A stretch of DNA of 64,000 nucleotides from Prunus persica (GCF_000346465.2 NC_034011.1:19385928-19449927), one strand, 5' to 3'. Counted from the first letter of the stretch, positions 44,927 through 57,264 are shown. The notes: generated by a model from the letters alone, not told the origin. Numbers and translations are program-made.

Positions 44927-47914
44927 CTAGTTTGACACAGACTCAACAGGCCTTTCAGACAAATCTTGCAATCCACAAACCATATTCGCAGGTACAGCTA
45001 TGTCAATCATTTTCGGATATGAGAGTTTTAGATCTGTCAAGAAACATCATTTTTCTTAACTCAAACCTAAAATGGTTGGATATATCATATAATCAATGAA
45101 ATGACAGTTAAAACTGGACATGGTTACTTCTAAAAAATTGGATGCTAGATAGTTTTACTTACTTTCCATGATATTTTGAAATGTTTCCTGTAAAAAAGAG
45201 TTCAAAATCAAACTAGTTAGATTCATATCGGGAAGAAGTGTTAAAATACCAATATGATAAATGAAAAATAAAACTGCATCTATGCAGCGCATATGGTCAA
45301 GACTCTTTACAGTGACTGCTAATTTATTCAGCTAGTATCTCACATAAAAGAAATATCCATTTCTCACTACTTTCCCTTAAAACTCAACATTCTTTTACAA
45401 CATCTGTGCAACACCAATATTAACTATTCTTGGTAAATTAGATGAGTGCTTTTAGGCAGAGGCTCCTTCACATTAATATCGCCCCAGGTCAAAATCATGC
45501 TAAGACATCTTAGTCAAACATTTGTTGACCCAAGATATGTCGATATACAAAATCTTGACAAGAAAGGAAAATCATCATCCAATCGTCAACCAGATAGTAT
45601 CAGTGTCATCTTTCTGAAAAACATTAAATTTAGTAACTACAAGGGTTAACACTTTTGGAACAACGAAACATATACCTCATCTTTAGTGAGTCGAGGATTA
45701 TAAAGCATCTCCTCACCAACGGTGCTAACCTGCATCTCAAGCAAATGTGGCATAAGAAGCTGCCTAGGTATACAGGGTACAGAAAAAATAGACAATAGTG
45801 AGTTCCATACACTGAATCCCTTGTAATCATGAGCAGGATAGATCAACGTATTCTTTGGCAATGTGAAAATCTGGATTTGTAAGCACAAAAGAATAAGTGG
45901 GCTTTTAACAAAGTCATGTTTGAACTCATTTCTTTCCTATGGTATCAAAGGTATGCTAGCTCAGCATGTTCTTACCTGTGAATGAACTGACTTGTACAGT
46001 TGATGTGAACTGCCACCCTGCAACAGATTAGATAAATCAAACACAGGAACTTGGTAAATCCCCTTAACAGTTGCGTTTTAAGAACAAGCCAACTCTTCTA
46101 GTGGCAAACTGTTGCTAGTTTTTCAATTTTTGCTTTCCTTGTCTTTTGATTGAAGCAGCAGAATTTGTCACAAAAAGGTAAATTATAAAGAGTTTCAAAA
46201 GTTGAAGGTACTATACCTGAAAATCAGTTCTCCCACAACCCCGTATGAGTAAAGCATCTCCAGTGAAAGCCATCCTTGGTTGGGGCTGATTAGGCCCATC
46301 TCCTGTAACATAGGTAACACAACCTAATGTATGCCCAGGAGTAGCTCGAACCTGCAACACAAATGCACACATGAGATACATATATACAAAGGCACATACA
46401 TACACACACACCCGACACAGAGAACCACAGCTCTAACTAGTCCAAAACCAGTAAGATACATACATAACTTCTTTCAGTAGGTTGTTTCTTTAGGCCAATT
46501 TGTCGCCACATATGCACATAAGATACATGTATAAAACGTATATGAACACATACAAACACACACACACAAGCACACCCCTTTGTGTACACATATAAAACTA
46601 CCTAGTTGAAAATCAGTAAGGACCAGTACAGTAAATTATTTCTTTTGGTCACTTTTATATATTTCACAGGAAGAGGAACTCGGTAGACCACAGCCTATAC
46701 CAGTTAAGTTTTGTATTCATTCTACTTTATCAGCCCAAAAGCAATTAATTCAATAAAGGCCGACTCTTTAGTATTCAAAACCTCAATCTGAGCTTTAACA
46801 CTATTGGCAGATTTGGGCTAAACACTCCAGTTTAATCAACCCAGTAAGTTTTATACCTTCACCTAGGAGAAAAAATTACCACAAAGTCTGGTATATGAAA
46901 TATCTGTGATGATCACTGGGAAGCAGATAACACATTTCCAAGGCTGGCCTAACAAGCATTACAATGATTCTCCCACTTACACCTCAAATCATACTCGATT
47001 TCTTCAATAATTTTAAAAGAGGGAATATAAAGGTACGCTTGTGTACACATTTACTCCTCTAGAAGCCATTAAAACCTTCCAATTTCCATGTAACACAGTG
47101 CAAAGAGCTTAAACATAAAAAAAAAAACCACGGTGTTAACCAAACCTCCAAAAACAGATCGCCGAAATGTATTTTTTCACCAGCTTCAATCAGACGGTCT
47201 GCTTTTGAGTTGCTCGCCTTCGAAATGATAGATTTGACACCAGGAAGCTTAGTCTGCCACAAAAGGAAAAAATGTATACTCATCAAATAACTCAGTTGTT
47301 GTTACAAAGAACAAAACTTTTTTCCCAAATAGCAAGAATGCAGAGGCATTGATCACTCATGAATAATCCAAATGCACCAACATTAACAAAAGAAGTCAAA
47401 AATAGATGAGCAGAAGAAGGTGGAAAGCCCAAACCTTGATGAGGCCAGTGCCAGTGACATGATCAGCATGAACATGAGTGTTCATGGCATAAATTAGCTT
47501 CAAACCCAACTCTTTGACAAGGGAGATATCCCTATCCACCATCTTGTCCACCGGGTCAATCAACTGCAAATTAAAATTCATCAAAATCCTAATTATAATT
47601 ATAAAGTTTTAATTTTTATTCAAAATATTTAAAGGCTAGCTAACCAGAGCGGGTCTGTCGGGGTGAGCGACGTCGGCGAGCAAGTAAGTGTACGTAGAGG
47701 ACTCCTTCTCGAAGAGCTGGCGGAAGAGGAGCTTCGCAGAGGAGGCGGAGTCAGACGACGTCGTGTAAGCACAGGTGGCCATGCTTTGGGAATGGGAACA
47801 GGGAGAAACGGGATTGAAGAAAAGGGAAGAAGAAGAAGAGGAGCGAGAAGGAAGAGAGAGAAATCTGAGGAGACTGATTCGAAGCATTTGGCCTGTAATG
47901 TTGTTGGTGGACAC
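44927..47914 (-). CDS. ETHE1: Persulfide dioxygenase ETHE1
   Basis: Nine coding exons on the minus strand: 47914-47645, 47563-47435, 47253-47146, 46351-46217, 46017-45976, 45870-45811, 45729-45676, 45187-45163 and 45033-44927. They sum to 309 residues from the first ATG, all in frame. The protein is a metallo-beta-lactamase-fold dioxygenase that oxidises glutathione persulfide to sulfite in mitochondria (sulfur and cysteine breakdown). Metal-site motifs are present: THVHADH (exon 2), the His of TPGHT and the Asp of [15 protein letters not shown] (exon 4), and PAHDYKG (exon 6). The N-terminus is Ser/Arg-rich like a mitochondrial presequence. A second ATG at 47887 (MLRISLLRF) starts a more typical presequence and may be the real start (300 residues). 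Resembles Arabidopsis At1g53580. Confidence 0.95.
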
Positions 47915-48712
47915 AGCGATGAAATCGATCAGCCGATTTGCTTATTATGTTATGTTCTGTATTATTTTTATTATTTTTCATTATTTAAGGTGGTGGTAGT
48001 GTTGTCCATTATTATTGTTGTTGTGCTTTTCGAGTTGTGTTGTCTAGTGTGAGATCGGCAACAACAAGGATTGCGATTGGTTTGTGGGCGCCAAATCCGA
48101 TGAGGGAATGAAGAGAGCGACAGCCAACGAGTCTCGGGCGAGTTATGTTGTGTCCTAATCGGATTAAGAATAAAGGGTCACATTATTTGAGAATCACACG
48201 CATTCAATTCAATGACACAAAATATGATGATAACATTCGCCACCACTAATCAAGGATGGTGAGTAAGCCTTATTCTCATTCATATTCTGCTCGTATTCAA
48301 CTTTAATCCGGTGGAAGGGAGTGCTAGTTGAGTTATGTTGTTGTTATTTAGTTATCGTCATTTCGAATCTACGCTTAGAGGTAATTGACTTTAATTTTAT
48401 TACAATAAATGTTAAATGAGTTACTTGTCGTAAATCGTTCATGTAATTTTAAATATTATATCTTATTGTTTAATAAGGTAGAATGTTAATGACAATCATA
48501 CACGTGTGCAAGTCACTAAACCAATGACTGAAGCCATTAACCGTACAAGGTTTATAATGAACTGTTTGTAGTAAAATATATTCAATTAATTGTGTAAAAA
48601 GATTGCAACTTCCTCACCAAAACAAAAGAAACATAACATTTGTATAACAGAGATAACACTATTTTTCTACTCCCGATTAATAACACAATAATACTTGTAA
48701 AAGTTAGCTTAC
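47915..48712. other. ETHE1 upstream region and spacer
   Basis: Promoter side of the minus-strand ETHE1 gene. No clear TATA box. T-rich runs at 47950-48020. No other gene. Confidence 0.4.
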
Positions 48713-48717
48713 ATATT

Positions 48718-49155
48718 TGTTGGTACCGTAACTGACCGAGCAACTAGCTAGGCTAGATCATCCACGTGCCATGCTTTGAGAGGTCATCACCTTAGCCCAA
48801 GAAGCACCACCACAAATCACAACTCTAAGCAGAGTAAGAGGAGTCCCACATCGGAAAACTACAAGAGATGGACTCCCCCTCACCTATAAAAGAAGACTGC
48901 TCTTTCCTTAGAGGGGGATCCGGGTCTTGGATCTAGACCCTTAGGCCTTGGACTCTCTCTTCTAGATCACTAGACTGGGCTTCTCACTTGTTATCTTTAT
49001 ATTTGGGTCTAATCCCCTTGTACAAATGTAAACAAACATTATCGTTTGCCCAAATCCTCACACACTTGGTGAATATCCTCACCTTCATCCATCATCCATC
49101 ACACCTCATCACTAAGTTGGACTCACTATTGGCCGGGCCATTTTGAGCATCAACA
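48718..49155 (+). mobile_element. Solo LTR, 438 bp
   Basis: It starts TGTTGGTACC and ends GAGCATCAACA, bounded by an exact ATATT duplication (48713-48717 and 49156-49160). It has a TATAAAAG box at about 48893 and a gtcccacatcgg motif frequent in plant LTRs. There is no internal retrotransposon sequence, so LTR-LTR recombination has left a single LTR. It ends 288 bp before the NSUN6-like start codon, in the same orientation. It is unrelated to the copia and gypsy LTRs in this window. Confidence 0.9.
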
Positions 49156-49299
49156 ATATTGTAGTGTTATTGACAAGAAATAACAAAAAACGCTATTATA
49201 TGAGAGTGTTTCTCCTACAAATGGTTTCTTTGCGTCTACAAATTGTGTCATCCTCACAAACCTTCCTTTTGGAGCCAAATAGGCCCCCAAAACAACTCG

Positions 49300-49343
49300 A
49301 AGCCCAAAACTTGCGCTGAGGAAAAAGGTTTAGTCCCGGCCCA
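49300..49343 (+). promoter_or_regulatory. Site II motifs upstream of the NSUN6-like gene
   Basis: AAGCCCA at 49300-49306 and GGCCCA at 49338-49343 are TGGGCY-type elements, 100-145 bp upstream of the ATG. Such elements are typical of plant genes for ribosome and RNA-processing proteins, which fits a tRNA/rRNA methyltransferase. Confidence 0.55.
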
Positions 49344-49443
49344 GTTTGCCACCAAAAACCCCAAGCCCGATTGCCCGAGTCTCTGGAGCTGCTGCAAGCA
49401 AGCAAGCAAAATGGTGTTTGCTGCTTCCCTTCCGCCTCTTTGA

Positions 49444-49636
49444 ATGAAGAAGAAAGCTTGGGGCTTGTCCAAAACCATCGGCAGCTTCTTCACCAATCAG
49501 CACAAACTCATGGAAGATTTCCCAGAGCGTTACTCTTACAACCCAACTCTGCGTTGGAACGCTGAGCTCGAAAGCTACTTCTCCAATGCCTATGGACCCC
49601 AGAATTTCTCTCGCATCTCCAAAGCCCTGACGTACT

Positions 49637-49673
<37 letters not shown>

Positions 49674-52600
49674 ATTAACCCATTCAGTGGTGCATTTCAT
49701 TTTTTCTCATGAGCCTTGTTTTAAATTTTTTTTTCTGTTTTGTTTTTGGGTTGCTTAGGCGCCCGTCTTGCTACTCCTGTATACGGGTGAACACACTCAA
49801 GACCACGCCCGATGCCGTCATTGACAAGTTGACGGCGGTTCTGAAAGAAAACAGAGCTGACATTTCCAAGTGTGAAGTCGCAGGGCTGGACAACGTTGTG
49901 TTTGTGAGGGGCTCAGGCCCTCACGCCATTAATTATGGTTATGCTGCAGATGGGAAGCCTCCAAAGGAGGTTCTTGTGAGCCGGAAATGTGCCGAGGCAG
50001 TTCTTCGAGGTGCCCAGGTTAGCCTTTTCTGTGTTCTTTTGATTTGCCTCTGCTTTGCTTTGCTCACTCAGTGGTAGCTGGGATGAATTTGCTTTTGTCT
50101 TTTGACATGTAGGTGTACGTTCCTGGTGTATTGGCTTGCAGTGCTCATGTTGAGAAAGGGGAATTGGTTGCGGTTTCAGTCTCGGTTGAGCAGCCTGGTG
50201 TTGATGGTGGATGGGGCGTTGGGATCACTCGAGGGACTGTGCTGCAAGGTTCAGAGACAGGTAACACTAGTGTATTTATTCATGTACCACCATCGGAGAG
50301 TCAACTTATCACTAATGAAGGAGGGTGGTAGGATTTAAGATTGGCAAATGGGTGGTAATGTGGGATAAAAGAATATGGTAAGGGGCACATGATGTAAATT
50401 TTATGGATGCTTGAAATTTTATTATTTTGTTTTGGACTTTTGTCATGTGATGATTATATTGATCTTAAGCACATTTACTTATTTTTCTCATATTCTTTTT
50501 TGTGTTGTAAATACAAAGATTGTGACTTTGCTTTAGTGACCGTGGGTTTTATGCATGTTAATTTAAATGATGTTTTAGATCCTTATCATCTTGAACGAAG
50601 TGGGCTGTATATCGGCCAAGGAAGAGCAATGATGTCAAGGTCCGGGATGTTCCGTGTTACAGAAGGGCTTGCTGTGGATATGAGTGACAGAGTATTTCAT
50701 CTGCCTTCCTTTCGTGGTATGATTCATTACTTGTCCACAAATTATAGTGAAGACTTTCTTGGAAATAGATAGTACAAAAGCACATACTCCTATTTCTCTT
50801 TTAATGAATTTCATGTCGTCTGAAGATGTTGCATGGCTCCTCCTCTAGCTTATCAAGTGTTTTACGTGGTTTTTAGTTCATTCTTTGTTGCATATAAATA
50901 TTACATGGATTGTTTAATGCAGATTTTTATTTCATACTGTGAAAGATAATCTCTTTAGTAACCGACAGGGGTCTTAAATTAGGGAACTTTGATTTTCTTT
51001 ATTTATGGTATATCTTTTGTTTGTTGCTAATTGATGAGTAGGTGCTTGCACTTTCATGGTTTGCTTTCTGTTTTGATCGTTGCGTTTTTTTTCTTATCTG
51101 GAATGGTGTGTGTTTTTGGTTTTGCATTATGTACAAAGTTTCTATAACTCCAATGTTCTTTTGTCTTGGCTTCCAGACGTGCTTGAGGGGGAAATATTTC
51201 TTCAAAATCTGCCAAGCATTGTCGCTGCTCGTGCACTAGGTAACTATTACAGTGTTGTGGTTAACTACAGGAATTTACATGTGTTGTTGTTTCCTAATAA
51301 TCATTGACTCTGAATGCTTCTGTTTCACAAAAACTACATCATTTTATAGGTGTTCTGCAAAGTAGTGATCTGTATCATGGTTTTTCTTTAATGGTGTCAT
51401 TAATATTTCTACAATCGATCATAGTTGTGAAGGATGGTTCCTTCCATAGGAATTAGCTAGCTGTTGCTTACTTCGCTCATCTTAGAATATTTGATGATAA
51501 TTTTTTTTTTTTTGATTTAATTATTGTTATTGTTTTTTTTTTTATGTCTTAGATCCTCAAAAAGGTGAGCGTATACTAGATATGTGTGCTGCACCGGGAG
51601 GGAAAACAACTGCAATAGCAATTCTTATGAAGGATGAAGGAGAAATCGTTGCTGTTGATAGATCTCACAATAAGGTAAACTTCCTAACTAGAGATGTGAT
51701 TAAAAAAAGTCTCCTTTATGATTCCGGAATCCTATTTAAGTCATATTGTGCATTACAGTTCCTTATCTAAGGCGTCTCCATGTGGTCTCCTGCAGTTCTT
51801 ATAGGTGGTTAGAGTCTATGCTCCTTATTTACATCATATCATGGCAAGATAAAATTAAGTCCATTGATCTGGGATTTTCAATGTCCCATGATGAACATTC
51901 CCCCTTCTTGGTTTGTTTGCAGGCTTCGGGTTTCATGTGTTATTTATGCCCCACTATATTTTGCAGGTGCAGGGTATTCACAAATTGGCTGCTGAAATGG
52001 GCCTGAGTTGTATAACCCCATATAAACTTGATGCTCTAAAAGCTGTTTGTGTAAGGAACGAATCTGAAGATTTGTCTGATCCATCTTGTGCTAAGGATAA
52101 TCATGGTGGACACATTCAAGATTCCAACTTCATGAAGTCAGAAGTAGAGAAAATTGAATCAATTACTTTTGAAAGGTTGAATGCTGAGAAGGATTTTAAG
52201 AAAGCTGGTAGGTAAATTCTCCTCGTATGGGTACATGAGACCAATGTTCATAGTTGTGCACTGTATTCTGGTTCTGATAGTTGGGAACTGGAACTTGTTG
52301 GAATCAGTATAGCAGTTTATAATGATATTAATTTGTGAACAAGCTCATTAAATGAACTTTCAGTATTTTGTGACTTTATGCATTCTAAAAACTTAACGTG
52401 GTGTTTTAGATGATCAAATATATTAAAAGTTGAAATATATTTTATATCCCTGGACCCTTACTTGAGGTTGAGTTATAGTTTTCGTTTTATCGGAATACAG
52501 GAGGTTAATTGGCCGCTCACTTTGTGGATTGAAATGATTCAATCCTACATGGCCTCCTCCCCTACCTTTCATTGGGCTTAAGGGTATGCTTAGTTTTTAA

Positions 52601-54089
52601 TTCTTCAGGAGTTTCACTGTAGCTGATAACCTCCTTAAACTAGTGGAATGGTATAAAAATCTTTATTAGAATATGTCTTCCATATGTAATTTTCTTTTCC
52701 CTACCAATGCTACAGTAGTCACCCTTTCGGTTTTGTTATATGCATGACAAATGCTTCTTTGTGAAATTAGAAATTCAGTTCTAATAAACTCAATGTTTTA
52801 GTTAGCAATGAAAAAGCGATTGAGAGTTCTTACATTAGCAAAGCTGACATCAGGAAGGAAATGCGAAGAAAACGGAATGGTCCAGGAAGAAATCAGTGCT
52901 TGGGTGGTAAGGTTGAGAAGTCAAAAGGCTTTGCTCCCAGCAGCTTTGATCGAGTTCTTCTTGATGCACCTTGTTCTGCCCTTGGCTTAAGACCTCGACT
53001 ATTTACTGGAGAGGTACTATAACCCAATCAATACATATTCACAGTAGTTTTTTTTGTTTCTTCTTTTCTTTGGTTGTTCTTTTATACTTTAAATGCCTCT
53101 TTGTCTTGTTAATGTCTTATGTTTATATGCATATACAAGGTATTTTAGTTACAAGTAAGAGTAGTTAACATTCTGTAAGTGTTTGATAAAGTTAGTTGCT
53201 TATTCCAGGAAACAATCGAATCCTTGAGAAAGCATGCGATATATCAAAGGAGAATGTTTGATCAGGCTGTTCAGTTAGTTCGCCCGGGTGGAGTTATTGT
53301 GTACTCAACGTTAGTAGATATGCCTAACATGGAAGTTATTGAACTTTATTCTTGTATGTCTATTTTCTACTATTGAACTGAACTTTCTGTATCTTTTTTG
53401 TCTCTAGATGTACAATAAATCCTGGAGAGAATGAAGCTTTGGTTCGATATGCTTTGGATACATATAAATTCCTCTCCTTGGCACCACAGGTTCGATTAGT
53501 TTAGGGGAGGTCTATATAATTTAGTTTCTTGAATTTGTCAAATTTTTTTCCTAACAATGAGGAAGTATCAGTATCTCGTTTCTGATTTTGCATTTGCTAT
53601 TGACTTTGATTTTCAGCATCCAAGAATCGGGGGACCTGGTCTTGTTGGGCGCTTTGAATTTCCTGATGGATATACTGAGTAAGTTCATTCATTTCCATGT
53701 CTTATGCAGTTGTTTACATCATTCTTAGTACGCTTCTCTTTATTGTAGATTGAAGTTGGGAAACACGCAATTAGAAGAATTTTCTTACGTTTGAAAGAAA
53801 AAGTCATTATTGAGTTAGTAATGTTTGTCGCTTTAAATCATCATCTGCTCTTCATTATGATTGATGACTCACAGTCCAATAGCAAGTCTTTATTGTTGAC
53901 CAAGGAAAAGAAAAATCAAATCAAATAACCAGTTTACATGCTTGACGTCACAGGGAGTGGCTAAGACCTGGTGAGGAAGAACTTGTTCAGAGGTTTGATC
54001 CATCGTCCCCGCTTGACACAATCGGGTTTTTCATAGCCAAGTTTGTGGTTGGATCAAATGAGGCTGACTTACAAAACTCTTCATCTTGA
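49444..54089 (+). CDS. NSUN6-like RNA (cytosine-5) methyltransferase
   Basis: Twelve exons: 49444-49631, 49759-50017, 50113-50260, 50579-50716, 51177-51239, 51553-51674, 51967-52207, 52802-53013, 53209-53309, 53408-53489, 53617-53678, 53954-54089. They give 1752 nt, 583 residues, with frame kept. A PUA RNA-binding domain lies in the N-terminal half (about residues 125-225). The NOL1/NOP2/Sun catalytic domain follows: SAM loop DMCAAPGGK (about 275-283), DAPCSALG with the release cysteine (Cys444) and STCT with the likely nucleophile (Cys492), then NPGENE. A charged, poorly conserved insert fills about 305-430. NSUN6 proteins make m5C in tRNA or mRNA; the plant substrate is inferred. Resembles Arabidopsis At1g06560. 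A second Met at codon 23 (MEDFPERY) is an alternative start. Confidence 0.94.
49638..49671 (+). repeat. (CT)17 microsatellite in NSUN6-like intron 1
   Basis: It starts six bases after the donor site of intron 1, an unusual place for a long CT run. Confidence 0.9.
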
Positions 54090-54094
54090 CAAGA

Positions 54095-54470
54095 TCAGAA
54101 CTTCTCCCCATGAATACGACGTGTAGTCTAACTCAAATTCAGAACTTCTCTATCTGGAATATCATTCAAGGTGGTCATTCATTTTAGGTTCAATATTTCA
54201 TACACTAGAGAATACCAATGGATTAAGAATACATCTTCTATAAGTTTCTGTATTAAAGAAAAGTTCTTGACAAGTATAAATGACAGTTTCCTACAATGAT
54301 TGGATTCTTGATTCAGCGACCACTACATAACTTTTATGAATGAATGAGTTGTATCGAATGCTACAAGGAAGCTGCGTGCGTTAGTTGTCTTTTAAATTGA
54401 AGTTTGTGTGCGTTATCTACTTTGCTGATATGATGAATGATATTTTAAAGTGGGGTTTCTAGCACCGTAT
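54095..54470. other. NSUN6-like 3' UTR and spacer
   Basis: No frame of interest. An inverted repeat GCACC-gtat-GGTGC lies at 54462-54475. Confidence 0.4.
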
Positions 54471-54816
54471 GGTGCAAGGCACCCCTTTGTAAATTGGCTT
54501 AATGCGCACCTTAGCTATCATGAGAGTAATGTTATCCACAATGTTGGAGAAATTCCAAGGTCTAATCATGACATCGTGATGTGATGTGGTGATACCAATT
54601 TATATGTCATAACATGGTGGACGATATAATTGATATGTCATGGTGCATGACACCGTCCTTGTAGCTTGGCTTAATGCACACCTTGGGTATCATCAGAGTA
54701 ATGTTATCCACAAGATTGGATAAGGTCAGTCTAATCGTTCTAATCGTGATATCGTTACATAATGATACCAATTTTAATGTTATAATATGAGTGGATGACA
54801 TGATTAATATGTCATG
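54471..54816. repeat. Two-unit tandem repeat of about 171 bp
   Basis: Units at 54471-54641 and 54642-54816 share ggcttaatgc-caccttggtatcat, agagtaatgttatccacaa, tgataccaattt and end at gatatgtcatg. They are about 75-80% alike by eye. No coding capacity. Confidence 0.8.
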
Positions 54817-55097
54817 AATTTAAGGTATAATTTTAATATATAAATACATGTACTGTAATATAATTATATTAATAACATCACATATCACATGACTATGTGA
54901 CTATCACACACAAAAATTTAAGTGAAATTGTGTCAGTACTTATTTAATTAAGATGGCAGTAAATTAAATATTCTAGTAACTGGCGACATGCATATATTAT
55001 ATTACATGCGCAGGTAGAGGTGGTCCATGGATCATGCTTCTTTTACATTTCTAATTACTCTTCCCTACACATCCATAAGCACACATTTTCCCTATAA

Positions 55098-55523
55098 TCA
55101 AGTATCTCCCCACAAGCAATTGTAAGTTATTTCATTGCAGGAGGCTCCAATATGAACACCATTATGCAACTGTGGAAAATCTCCAACGACACAACCAAAA
55201 TCCACCATTCCCACCGTGTCATCTGCAAACCAAGCTTCCATTTCATATGATGATGGGTTTGTCTCCGCCATGTCTACATCTCCCGACTTTAAGTCAGGGG
55301 TGCAAATCTCATCATGCTGCTCCACTGAAACCTGCCCATCTGTCATGCTATTAGCATCATCAACATCCCCTATTTTCCCATCCTTCTTCACCTCCTCCTC
55401 ATTCTCCAACTCTTCAAGCAAGTCCCAGAGGAGGGCTCCATCAACTTCTGTGACCTCAAAGTCTTCAAATTCATCTTTACCAAGAACAAGCTGCATGCTT
55501 TCTGATACATCATCAGAGGCCAT
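55098..55523 (-). CDS. Acidic protein of unknown function
   Basis: An intronless frame of 141 residues on the minus strand. I do not recognise the family. It is rich in Asp and Glu, begins MASDDVSESMQLVLG, has a leucine-containing acidic helix (ALLWDLLEELENEEEV, residues about 30-45) and ends with hydrophobic and aromatic patches (MEAWFADD, FPQLHNGV, CLWGDT). There is no signal peptide or membrane segment. The mix of acidic and bulky hydrophobic residues resembles transcription activation regions, but that is only an impression. A good TATA box lies about 115 bp upstream, which supports a real gene. Confidence 0.7.
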   Translation of the reverse strand: MASDDVSESMQLVLGKDEFEDFEVTEVDGALLWDLLEELENEEEVKKDGKIGDVDDANSMTDGQVSVEQHDEICTPDLKSGDVDMAETNPSSYEMEAWFADDTVGMVDFGCVVGDFPQLHNGVHIGASCNEITYNCLWGDT

Positions 55524-55639
55524 GTATGACAGAAAATAAAGCTGTTAAAAAGTGCACAAAATGAAGAAACAATTTTCGAAGGAAAAGAAGTGGAGTTTTT
55601 TAAGAGAACTTGGGTAAAAACCTTGGAATACAATATTGA

Positions 55640-55647
55640 TTTATATA
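55640..55647 (-). promoter_or_regulatory. TATA box of the acidic-protein gene
   Basis: TATATAAA on the minus strand, about 117 bp upstream of the ATG at 55523. It predicts a leader of about 85 nt. Confidence 0.6.
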
Positions 55648-55659
55648 GTGATAAGGTAG

Positions 55660-56390
55660 GGCCCAAGTAGGCATATCGATTGCCATGTCAACTTGTCAAG
55701 GGCACAGATTACTGGCATCATGGGACATCTTGAAAATTACATGTACCTAATATTGCTAGAATTAGGTGTACACATATGGGGGACCAAGAAAGATTTGAAA
55801 AAAGCCAAATAATGAACTAGGTTTTGGAAAACTCTACCATATAGGACATCACATATGGCTCCTAACAAGACACATATAATGCACAAAAACCATATCTTTG
55901 ATGAAAACCCAATCTTCTAAGCCTAGAAGGAAAAAGACTACAATTTTATTGGTAATTTGGTGTGTACCTCTCATGCACTTTTACCAAATTCAGATGAACC
56001 ATTGAGTGTGCTTTTTTGGTCTCATTCAATTCTTTTGCTCATTGGGAGATGGAAAAAAAGGGCAATAGAAGGGGATGAGCAGCATGTGCAATGGTTGCTG
56101 GTCATTGTCATTGTGTTCAGTGCATGTGAATTATGCACATGTTTTCATCTTGTTTTTAGGTATCTTTTTGGTGTCATTTTAGGCTTTTAGCTATCACGAG
56201 AGTACATGTACTTGTTGTTCCTGCACCATATAAAGTTTCATTTCAATTCTTTTTCTTTTTCTTTTTCTTGGGTTTGGTTTTATCTGGCTAGCACAACAAT
56301 TGTGAGTGGAACAATTGCCTTTTATTCTAAAATGTTTATTTCGATTTGATTATGAAATGAATTTTTGAGCCAATATTGGAAAGATTGATC
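55660..56390. other. Spacer, no gene recognised
   Basis: The plus frame at 55957-56190 is hydrophobic and of low complexity, without relatives, and is not called. Confidence 0.4.
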
Positions 56391-56394
56391 AATA

Positions 56395-56460
56395 TTTGGC
56401 AACTTGGTAGTTTGTGTAAGAAATTCTCATCTCTCTTGTAGTTTAGACTATCGTTTGTAT
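56395..56460 (+). mobile_element. SINE family A, 3' fragment
   Basis: Only the tail is present: aacttggtagtttgtgtaag, aaattctcatctctcttgta, gtttagactatcgtttgtat. It shows the common 3' end of the family. Confidence 0.55.
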
Positions 56461-56478
56461 TGTTTATATATATAGAGC

Positions 56479-56845
56479 TTCAATTGAGGGGACTCTCATA
56501 GGGACACCCTTGTAGGGCCCACCACACATTGTATTTCAATGATCCGAGCCGTCTAGTTTTTAGATATTACATCAAAGATCATCTCTGCAAAAAATCACTT
56601 GAATCTGAAATCATTTGACAACTCAATTAAATAGTTGCTATTATAGTCTTTTCTTGAACTGTGTTCGTTTATTTTATTGGTCCCAACTAGATGCCTTAAT
56701 GATTTTCAATTTGCTTAATTTTTTGCAAGAATGATCTATGAATGAAGACTTGAAAATTAGACGGTTTGGACCGTTGAAAAAAAAATATTATAAGGGACCC
56801 TAAAGAGTGTTCCTGAAATAAAATTAATTATGGGATCCCTCAATA
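56479..56845. mobile_element. Fold-back MITE with long inverted arms
   Basis: About 150-bp arms (56479-56635 and 56690-56845) are inverted copies. The left reads ttgaggggactctcatag, ccgagccgtctagttttt, gatcatctctgcaaaaaat. The complement of the right reads ttgagggatcccataatt, ccaaaccgtctaattttc, gatcattcttgcaaaaaat. No coding region and no certain target duplication. Confidence 0.65.
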
Positions 56846-56849
56846 AAAG

Positions 56850-57260
56850 ATGACTATATATATTCAAGAACAATGGTTGGTTAAAAAAAACCCGCTAAAC
56901 CAAAAAAACCGCTCGATTTAGTTCAGATTTTGACCAAAAATAAAATTAAAAGTTCAACAGAAGTATGAACATAAGAACAGGCCAAGAGGAAGCGATAACA
57001 TAACAAACATGATCTAATAAACATTTACATTTTCCCAACAAATGCTAAAAGAAATTATTTTCTACAACGATGTAGTTTTAACACAAACGAATCTTTATTT
57101 ATATAAACTATACTACCAAAAAAAGAAGAATGGATTTTTGTTATGGCAAATAATTGAAAAAACATGCCTCGTTCAGTGTTCTACCAGAAATATAGATTGA
57201 TTGGTTGCCAAACTAATGAGATCTGGAGCCAATCTGTAGAATGTGAAACACATTTTATTT
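56850..57260. other. Spacer, no gene recognised
   Basis: AT-rich, with no conserved frame. Confidence 0.35.
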
Positions 57261-57264
57261 CCTC

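Noticed and set aside
47663..48052. 129-residue plus-strand frame overlapping the ETHE1 start
   Set aside because: It is the reverse of ETHE1 exon 1 plus T-rich promoter DNA. Its Arg/Glu richness is explained by the antisense of Ser-rich codons.
54462..54475. GCACC-gtat-GGTGC hairpin as a terminator
   Set aside because: The stem is only 5 bp. Nuclear plant genes do not use intrinsic hairpin terminators, and there is no gene end at this point.
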